Part shown: positions 58,201 to 64,000 of the stretch, one piece after another
Layout of the letters: each line of letters opens with the position of its first letter
Position numbering within the stretch: the first letter of the stretch is position 1
From: Branchiostoma floridae
Taxonomy: Eukaryota > Chordata > Leptocardii > Amphioxiformes > Branchiostomatidae
Assembly (NCBI RefSeq): GCF_000003815.2
Contig: NC_049994.1
Location: 1,434,626-1,498,625, forward strand
DNA length: 64,000 nucleotides
Direction of reading: 5' to 3'
Translations under genes and position numbers: made by a program
Notes under the pieces: model-generated
What the model was told of the DNA's origin: nothing
What the model saw: only the letters and a program-made list of their open reading frames with translations
Databases searched by the model: none

Positions 58201-61085
58201 AGGGGATTTCACAGAAATATCTACAGTTAACATTTACCATCCACAGGGACGACGATAAGTACTACATAAAGCCGTACTGTCGTATCGGGCCGTACTTGGT
58301 GGGAGTTACTGTTGGCTGGCTGCTGATCAAGATAAAACCGAAACAGACAAAGAATATGGTGAGCCAAACAAGTGTTTTTGCGATTGTGAGGCGTCATATA
58401 ACTGCCGAACGAAGTGTGCTAGGACTACGAAAATTTGTGACTTTCCCCAATATTATGTTGGTAAGCATTTTACAAAAAAAAACATGAGTTTGTAATTTTT
58501 CATCTTGCCATGGCAGCGGGTTTCTAAAAGGCATATTTTACAAAATTTACTACTAGTCAGTTCAGTTTAATTAATGAGGTTTCAAGCTTTTCTTGCTGAA
58601 CCACACTTGTTTTCCTATTTTATTAACATTCTATGTAATTGAATGTTACATTCGTGATTAAATTTTTATAAGTTATGCTAATTTGATGACGTCATAGGTC
58701 AAAATCCAAGATGGCGGACAATGTCATCAGCGACGAGACGGTAGAATCAGATTGTTTTACTAAAATTTCGTCAACATCTTTTTAACAAAACATATTCATA
58801 TGAACATTTTTAGTCCAATTTCTATTGGGATTTGGCGTTATATGTAAAAATAGAAAATTCAAGCTCGGCGAGTCAAGATGGCGGACACATGACGTCATAT
58901 TCTGACGTTATAAGACCTGGCAGACTTATATATCAATAAGATACTCTTAATACTCATATTTTTGTTTAATACCTTTAATTGTAGGGAGAATTTCCTATAT
59001 AGACGGTTTTAGCCATTATGACGGCTAATTTTACGAATAACGATACTAAAAGAACGAAAACTATAAACCCCTAGGAATAAAAAAAAATCCTGGTCTAGAT
59101 ATAGGGTTGAAAGTCATCAACGCTTTGCTAATGCTCATCTATCTAAAGAAGACCACAAACGTGGGCAACAATGATAGTATTAACTTGCCTTTCCAAACCA
59201 GACCTCTCGCCTGCTGATGACTATTGGTTGGCTCGTTGCTGCTGCCTCTGCCATGGCTGTGTTGTATGCAACTTACGGCCAGTACCACGGCACTACTCTC
59301 CAGACGGAAGCCGAGAACGTTCTGTACCTGACTGTCCACCGTACCGTCTGGGCCATGGCGCTTGGCTGGATGGTTGTCGCATGTCATCATGGATACGGAG
59401 GTACTAACATAGCTTTGTGATTCAAAACAACAACAGTAAGTACACGACTAACGCAGGCAGGAGCCTGCGTTAGTCGTGTACTTACTGTTGTTGTTTTGAA
59501 TCACAAAGCACAATATATTTTTTGGCGAATCAAACTTTTAATTGTATATTAGTACATCGTATGCATATTTGTCTAGTGCTTCATGTCTAGCGCGAAAAAC
59601 CGTTAGGGCATTATTTTAAATAAGTCTCTGTTCTTTAATCTTTGACAAGCAGTATTTGCTTTATGTAAATCATCTAGAAGTTATATTCTTACGTTTAGCA
59701 GTCGTAATGTGCAACTCTGAAGGTACCATATCAAAATATTGTAGTCAGAAATACGAATAATTTTACCTGTTAAGTTGGATTGGATCACCATTTCCCATTA
59801 ACCGTTGTGATGTACTCTGCTCACTACAGGAGTGGTGGACATCATCCTCTCCTGGGACGCCTGGGTGCCCCTGAGCCGACTGACCTACTGTGCCTACCTC
59901 ATACATCTTCAACTGGTGTATGCAGTATACTTCACCTTGGAGGTGCCCATCCACTACACCACATTCACTATGGTACGTTAATGTACACTTCAGTAAAGAG
60001 TAAGTCAAAGCGACTAGCAAGTACATACATGTACTTGTACATTATGCAATCTGTCTTCCTGCTAATTAGTGCGTGCATTTGTGCTCTAATGAGTGCATGG
60101 CGGCCTTTGCGCTAAATTTATAGGCCTGCAGTTTCAAAAAAGACCATAGGGGGCCCAATTCTGCATTGCTTACTCTTCGGTCTCAATTGCTCTGTTGCCC
60201 ATTCTTTTTTCCCACGCACAATTCCCGAGTGGAATGCCCTGCCTGGCACGGTTGTAAGCGCTCCCAACGTTGAGCACTTCCGTGCCAGGCAGGCGGCCTG
60301 CCCGCCCGCCCTAACCCGGGAGCCTCAGCTCCACCCCCTACTTTTGCCCCTCGCGGGGTCATTTGGGGGTATCTTATGCAGATGAAGGTATGTAGTCCCG
60401 GCCAGACTTCGAAATCTCAACTTTGTCCCGGTGAACTGCCGAATACTACGAGGGTACTTCTCAGTGTTTTTAAGAAAAGGTCATGACATCTATTATAGCC
60501 GCCGGTTCCCGGTTTGTTTCAAACTCAGAGTTTAAAAAAGATTCGGGGCCCGGCCGGGGGAAAATCTAGCCCGGTAGCTGCAGGGCATCCTACGGTGCGA
60601 CGTAGGGGTCATGCCCGAAAGTGCAAAATAAAACAGCCCGTGACTGCCAGGCAGGGCCTCCTTTTCCAATTGTGACTTACCTGTAAGTAGTACTCTCTGC
60701 CCCAAGAGATATATACCACTAAATGTCACGACTATACCAGAACACGAGATGGTAAAACCGCTGCAATACCTTAGAAAGTCACCAGGGGCTCATTATAGCC
60801 TGCTTGGCGAAGTTAGACAAATAAGTATTCAGGTTTTCATTGTTTCACAAAAATCTTGTCCATCATACAAACTAGCGGGACTGAGTATCAAAGAACATAT
60901 CACACCTAACTTTTGTCTCTTGTCTCATGACCACCGGTTGACTGACTTTCAACATCCGTCTGACTTTTTTCCAGATCTATTTCTTCTTGGGGAACGTGGC
61001 TCTATCCTACGGTTTAGCCTTCCTGGTGTCTGTGGCAGTGGAAGTACCATTGATGGGAGTGGAGAAAATCATCTTCAACAAATAA
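46238..61085 (+). CDS. nrf-6-like protein (NRF domain + acyltransferase 3), 16 exons, one cut by a gap
   Basis: Exons: 46238-46538, 50563-50711, 51071-51167, 51395-51494, 51989-52085, 52709-52811, 52997-53164, 54948-55041, 56520-56621, 57222-57390, 57561-57619+ (runs into gap), 57863-57964, 58247-58358, 59202-59400, 59830-59972, 60975-61085. Phases agree throughout; the visible length is about 700 aa. It has a signal peptide (MRLLLYMFLCSAVVISA), a cysteine-containing NRF N-terminal domain (QQCQKDVAQY, VCVPSSCNQHDV), then a multi-helix acyltransferase-3 domain starting at KCLHGIRFISMSWVILGH, with the conserved histidine, and DSFFFLSG. The C. elegans founder is known from fluoxetine resistance and yolk/lipid transport; the acyl substrate is not established. 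A tandem paralogue starts at 62,867. Confidence 0.93.
46651..47541. mobile_element. Insertion relative to the paralogue, TACTCTGTGAC ends
   Basis: The downstream paralogue joins the two flanks directly near 63,275-63,290. TACTCTGTGACC near 46,677 and GTGTCACAGAGTA near 47,526 look like inverted ends. A ~75-bp diverged repeat with AAAACAGCTACCGCGAAAAA occurs twice inside. Exact borders are uncertain. Confidence 0.5.
47733..47777. repeat. 45-bp palindrome TGGTCTAGTCTC...GAGACTAGACCA
   Basis: Imperfect hairpin within a ~140-bp stretch (about 47,638-47,776) missing from the paralogue at about 63,388. Confidence 0.65.
47956..49382. mobile_element. TTAA-flanked TIR element (1427 bp) with nested MITE
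   Basis: TTAA sits on both sides (47,952-47,955; 49,383-49,386). The paralogue near 63,557 has a single TTAA, that is, the empty site. The ends are imperfect inverted repeats: GGTAGCAGAACACAGTTTT against GGTCGTATAACACAGTATT, 15 of 19 matching. TTAA targets are typical of piggyBac and Kolobok elements. No transposase ORF was seen. After subtracting the nested 945-bp element and its 6-bp duplication, about 476 bp remain. Confidence 0.85.
48289..49233. mobile_element. Nested MITE, TIR GAGGGTCTGCATG, 6-bp TSD TTACAT
   Basis: 13-bp perfect TIRs flanked by TTACAT (48,283-48,288; 49,234-49,239). Inside are many diverged copies of a TTTACGCTAAATTC-like motif, at both ends and in variants such as TACGAATTACG. 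Another terminal fragment of the family is at 10,028-10,076. Confidence 0.8.
49800..50215 (+). repeat. Dispersed ATGATATTTGGT-family repeat
   Basis: Contains TGATATTTGGTAGGTGGGTG, GAGCCCCCTAGTGG and GGTACTGCAGCAAAACTTTT; same orientation as 3566-3900. It lies in intron 1 of the nrf-6-like gene. Confidence 0.6.
51862..51900. repeat. Dispersed GATGTCATCCAT block, copy 3
   Basis: GCAGATGTCATCCATATAAT and onward to ATATGGCCTAAG, about 90 bp upstream of nrf-6-like exon 5; matches the blocks at 10,105 and 34,497. Confidence 0.55.
52431..52640 (-). pseudogene. Relic of a non-LTR retrotransposon reverse-transcriptase C-terminus
   Basis: The minus-strand frame gives RWLRKEPNDMARIALHCTPK, then GKRKQRRPRNTKRR, and QMVAQDRRRGRS, the usual C-terminal layout of non-LTR polyproteins (R-W-L, GKR-RGRP-TW-R, LAQDR-WR). 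It is 5'-truncated and sits in intron 5 of the nrf-6-like gene, about 70 bp before exon 6. Confidence 0.65.
53170..53290 (+). repeat. Dispersed GGCGATGTCTCAGGGG family, copy 2 (partial)
   Basis: TTTTGGCGATGTCTCAGGGG directly after the exon 7 donor; shares only the head with the 42,890 and 56,700 copies. It is followed to 54,947 by AT-rich intron with repeated GGGAATAACTCGGGAAGGGG-like pieces (53,300; 53,565). Confidence 0.45.
54136..54455. mobile_element. MITE-like inverted repeat in nrf-6-like intron 7
   Basis: The left GTGTATTGTATTTTACTTAT and the right end, whose complement reads GTGTGTTGTATTTGTATTTT, form imperfect inverted ends. The 131-aa plus and 94-aa minus frames across it are therefore not taken as genes. 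Borders are approximate. Confidence 0.5.
55118..56179. mobile_element. TA-flanked element, ends ACGGGGGCC, 1062 bp
   Basis: Left ACGGGGGCCGCCCTAAGATG and right complement ACGGGGGCCACCCTAAGATG, with TA at both edges (55,116-55,117; 56,180-56,181). A second CTTAGGGC motif lies just inside the right end. It lies in nrf-6-like intron 8. No transposase frame. Confidence 0.8.
56700..57060 (+). repeat. Dispersed GGCGACGCCTCAGGGG family, copy 3
   Basis: Shares the head and the GAATTCTAGGAATTGTACAG block with the minus-strand copy at 42,890-43,255. Open frames of 62-83 aa inside it are ignored. Confidence 0.55.
57620..57719. other. Assembly gap (100 N) in nrf-6-like exon 11
   Basis: The exon breaks off after FFVIGVP; the family continues with a short hydrophobic piece before the R/WQILGIAVQ of the next visible exon. 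The missing exon end and donor are in the gap. Confidence 1.
59412..59509. repeat. Perfect 47-bp inverted repeat with a 4-nt loop
   Basis: Left arm 59,412-59,458 begins GCTTTGTGATTCAAAACAAC; right arm 59,463-59,509 is its exact reverse complement; the spacer is AGGA. It starts 11 bp after the exon 14 donor. It could form a long hairpin in the pre-mRNA or be a fold-back artefact of sequencing or assembly. Confidence 0.95.
60196..60383 (+). pseudogene. 3' end of a CR1/L2-type non-LTR reverse transcriptase
   Basis: The frame reads HSFFPRTIPEWNALPGTVVS, then APNVEHFRARQ, and ends in TGA. The F-P-R-T-I-x-x-W-N-x-L-P motif is the usual C-terminal signature of CR1/L2/jockey-like polymerases. It is strongly 5'-truncated, in nrf-6-like intron 15. 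Confidence 0.75.
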
Positions 61086-62140
61086 CATTGTACTAAAGAA
61101 TACCACATGACAGAAACCTTTTCAGCACGAAGGACAGGCGACCTATTCCTTATCGCCCTTCATATATCTGATTGTATATTTATAGTTAAGAAGGATTTGA
61201 TATCAGAAAATGTAGATTTGCATGTAGTGTGGCTTTATCAGAAAATTGAATGTGGGTTTAGAATGTGTATTTCCTTCAGCAGCTTCTGAGGAAAATAACA
61301 CTCACAGTGGGAAAGTATGACTAATAATTACAAGGGATTTGCCTTACACTAGAAGTGGAATCTGTGGAGCAAATTCACAAAAGAATTTAGTGTTTGCGTT
61401 CTTCAACTTTCACAAGATTAAGAATACTCTGGAAATGTACAATTTACATATTTTGTAAGACTTTGTTTTTTTGCTTTCTTCCTCTTCTGTATCCACTACA
61501 GTTGATGTTACTTCCCATAAACTAATGTAATATATCTTACGTTTATTACTTGCTACTCAAATAAATTCTGATTTTTTCTGCATAAATTCTGACCTGTCTA
61601 CATATTGTGTCTCAAATATGAAACTATAATCATTATCCAATGCTTGTTACAGAATTTCTCATAATCTATGCAAATTATGACAGAATTTTCATAATCTGTG
61701 ACCATTATTCTGCCTATCTTTCTAAGTTTACACCTTTTACCTTTTTTTATACAAGAGTCCTATCAATTGATGATTTTTATGTTCTTTTGAATGTTATGAT
61801 ATGGACCATGTGCCTGAAATAAACGATAAATAAGTGAATTGTATCAGTGTCTTATTCTTATGTAAAATAGACTCAAATTTTCATAATTTATATACATATG
61901 GTAGTATTAAGTTATAAGTAATATTTTTATTAAATGAGGGAGATTGGATTTTCGTGTTATTCATAATTGCTAAAACGTTTCTTTTCTAGTTGATTATGCA
62001 AACATATCTACTTCGACACCCAGCCTTTAATTTTAAATCATTGTTGCATTTATTACAAGTATGCGATTCCTGCCATGCAACAATGAAGAATGAGAAAATA
62101 TCAACATTCCCATCACTTATGGTAAGCTTATGGTAAGTGT
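61086..62140. other. nrf-6-like 3' UTR and intergenic spacer
   Basis: Candidate poly(A) signals AATAAA at 61,559-61,564 and 61,818-61,823. AT-rich, no gene seen. The duplicated block starts at 62,141. Confidence 0.6.
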
Positions 62141-62866
62141 CAAATTTCCCATCAGCCATTACATATCAATATGGCGGCGCCCATGTTTGGGAGCAAAACC
62201 AAGATAAGTTTTTTTCAATCGCAAAACCTGTAGTGAAAATATTTGGTCTACCAAAGGTCAGTTTTCTTCTTCGGATGATATTTAGGTCGTTTCAACACTG
62301 AGTCACCAATCCCGACAACTGGCTTGGTCCTTTTTCAAAACAACACCTTCCGTGGTCATGATGGAACAATGTTATATTGACGACCAATAGCCTTGGTCAG
62401 CAGTTTGGGTAGTTCTGCCTATTCAGATCATCGCACGGCGCTTTATAGGTACTAACTCCATATAGGTTTGTATGTACTAACTCCCTATAACCGCATTGGT
62501 ACTAAATAAACAAACTTTATAAATGGTTTGCGTTGGTGCTATAGGCCGTTCCTTACATGGTTCCGATTGATCCGTTTTATGAAAACTTGTAACTTTTCTG
62601 ACAAGTGAAAAGTCAATTGCAGAAAAAACAAGGTGTGAGGAAATGTCTCTCTAAACCCATGTTAACATCTGCTCCCATCCTACACCTCATTGTTCTCAAA
62701 GTGTATTCAGCACGTTATCACCTATTTGTGTAACTACGTCATTGGCCCCGTCTTCTGGCTGGTATCAACATTGCTTCGACCCTAAACTTTATTTGCATAG
62801 CTCCTAGACGTGGTGACAAAGTGCTAGCGCTGTTCACGCTAATCTGCTTATACGAACAGGCTGAAC

Positions 62867-63161
62867 ATGAGGCTGTTGCTGTACATTTGTCTTTGTTCGG
62901 CTGTAGTGATCTTAGCCAGGTCACAGGCAGTATGGAACCCAGGTGTTCCCGACGCTACAGGCCNNNNNNNNNNNNNNNNNNNNNNNNNNNNNNNNNNNNN
63001 NNNNNNNNNNNNNNNNNNNNNNNNNNNNNNNNNNNNNNNNNNNNNNNNNNNNNNNNNNNNNNNACCCGCCCAACCCACCGGCAACATCAGCCAACAGTGT
63101 CAGAAGGATGTTGCTCAGTACAAAGCAGACCTGTCCCATGGAAAGATGTATGCCCTGCAAA
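62867..63161 (+). CDS. nrf-6-like paralogue, exon 1 (gap inside)
   Basis: Starts MRLLLYICLCSAVVILARSQ and ends QYKADLSHGKMYALQS with the same GTAAGT donor as the upstream gene. It is interrupted by a 100-N gap (62,964-63,063). The upstream exon is 301 bp, so the true gap should be about 106 bp if the lengths match. Substitutions such as MF to IC and S to L show it is not an exact assembly copy. Remaining exons are beyond the window. Confidence 0.88.
62964..63063. other. Assembly gap (100 N) in paralogue exon 1
   Basis: Exactly 100 Ns. Confidence 1.
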
Positions 63162-64000
63162 GTAAGTGAGCTCCACATCTATGGAGTCCAGTAAAGGCGA
63201 CCTGAACAAGGAACACTTGTGTTTCCTCATACCGCCCACCGTTGTGGAGACGTTCGTTCAATAGATCAAATATAAAAATTTTTAAACAAAGGATTAGGTC
63301 TATGGAATGGAACACAGACTGACAAGCTGCCAGATTACTGGAGTACAAGACTGCCCTGAGAGGCCTGATGTCTAGCTTCATACACCAGGCTTTTAAAACA
63401 TGACTATTTATTCGCATCTGGCACCAGCTACAGTCCCATAGTTGAACGGCAGTAGCGGTAATTCCTCAAGCAAGCCTCAGAGTATCAAGTTGGACATGAC
63501 TATCAGACGGAATTTAACGAGTGAAAATGCAACGTACTAAGTGTTTCAGAGAGGTATTAAACGCTGAGGAGTTACAATGAATACTGTGGTATTGTATATC
63601 TCAATGGAATCAAAACCGTCAATTAATCCTCTGAACTGTTGGGTTGCCTTGAAATGCAATGTTTCAACTTATTAAAAATATGCACAGGTTCTAAGTGTAA
63701 CTACATACGTTAAACCTTAGACAATCCACATGCCAGATCTGAGGTTATATAAATGTGACGCTTTATCTTATTGTCATACGTACGCCCCTTTAAGTAATTG
63801 GAACAAACGCAAAGCAAACATACTGTCTGATCTTTGCCCTGTCACTTTTATATAAGACAGCAGATGGGAGTCGCAATAATGTGACCACCCTCTTTAAAAG
63901 CTGTTGACTGTACATGTTGATGTACATGTTGTACATGTAACGTTACATACCAGGGCTGTATCGAGCTTTAGTTCTTTTCCGTCCCACTCATTGTTTGGGA

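Larger units (their letters stand above)
62141..64000 (+). repeat. Second copy of the nrf-6-like promoter/exon 1/intron 1 segment
   Basis: Aligns with 45,512-46,650, then 47,542-47,955, then 49,383-49,840, each in the same order. It is shorter because it lacks the insertions at 46,651-47,541, about 47,638-47,776 and 47,956-49,382. The duplication continues past the window end. Confidence 0.9.

Overview
This is intron-rich animal DNA, most likely from a cephalochordate (amphioxus, Branchiostoma). The encoded proteins look deuterostome/chordate-like (a STAT5-type STAT and a NEMP1-type nuclear envelope protein). Introns are 0.1-4 kb, miniature transposons are very dense, and several tandem arrays sit across exon-intron boundaries. 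Five 100-N assembly gaps are present (7070, 8318, 9928, 57620, 62964). The species assignment is inference.

Layout. 0.4-27.5 kb, minus strand: a STAT gene. The 5' UTR exon is near 27.3-27.5 kb, coding exons 1-4 at 21.2-23.6 kb, and exon 13 at 0.4 kb. Exons 5-12 occur twice: copy B at 15.1-20.2 kb and copy A at 0.9-9.9 kb. Exon 12 ends in phase 0 but exon 5 starts in phase 1, so a transcript joining the two copies would be out of frame. With gaps inside copy A and many transposon presence/absence differences, this suggests two unmerged haplotypes. A Tc1-type DD34E transposase gene (10.3-11.4 kb) lies between the copies. 28.5-34.9 kb, plus: a complete nine-exon NEMP1/2 orthologue, head-to-head with STAT across about 1 kb. 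39.4-44.6 kb, plus: a complete five-exon fatty acid hydroxylase/cholesterol 25-hydroxylase-like gene. 46.2-61.1 kb, plus: a 16-exon nose-resistant-to-fluoxetine (nrf-6)-like acyltransferase-3 gene, one exon cut by a gap. At 62.1-64.0 kb a tandem paralogue begins, with its promoter and exon 1 exactly 16,629 bp downstream of the first.

The four genes are not an obvious pathway. The most striking structure is four independent minisatellites (68, 53, 82 and 42 bp units) in three neighbouring genes. Each unit copies an exon edge together with its splice site. The duplicated STAT and nrf-6 segments also act as natural empty-site controls. They date and delimit several transposons: 8-bp-TSD hAT-like elements, a TTAA-flanked element carrying a nested element, and Harbinger-like MITEs. 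Elsewhere a family of CAGGGCTC-ended elements has consistent 5-bp TSDs. Several elements lie within 7-36 bp of splice sites.
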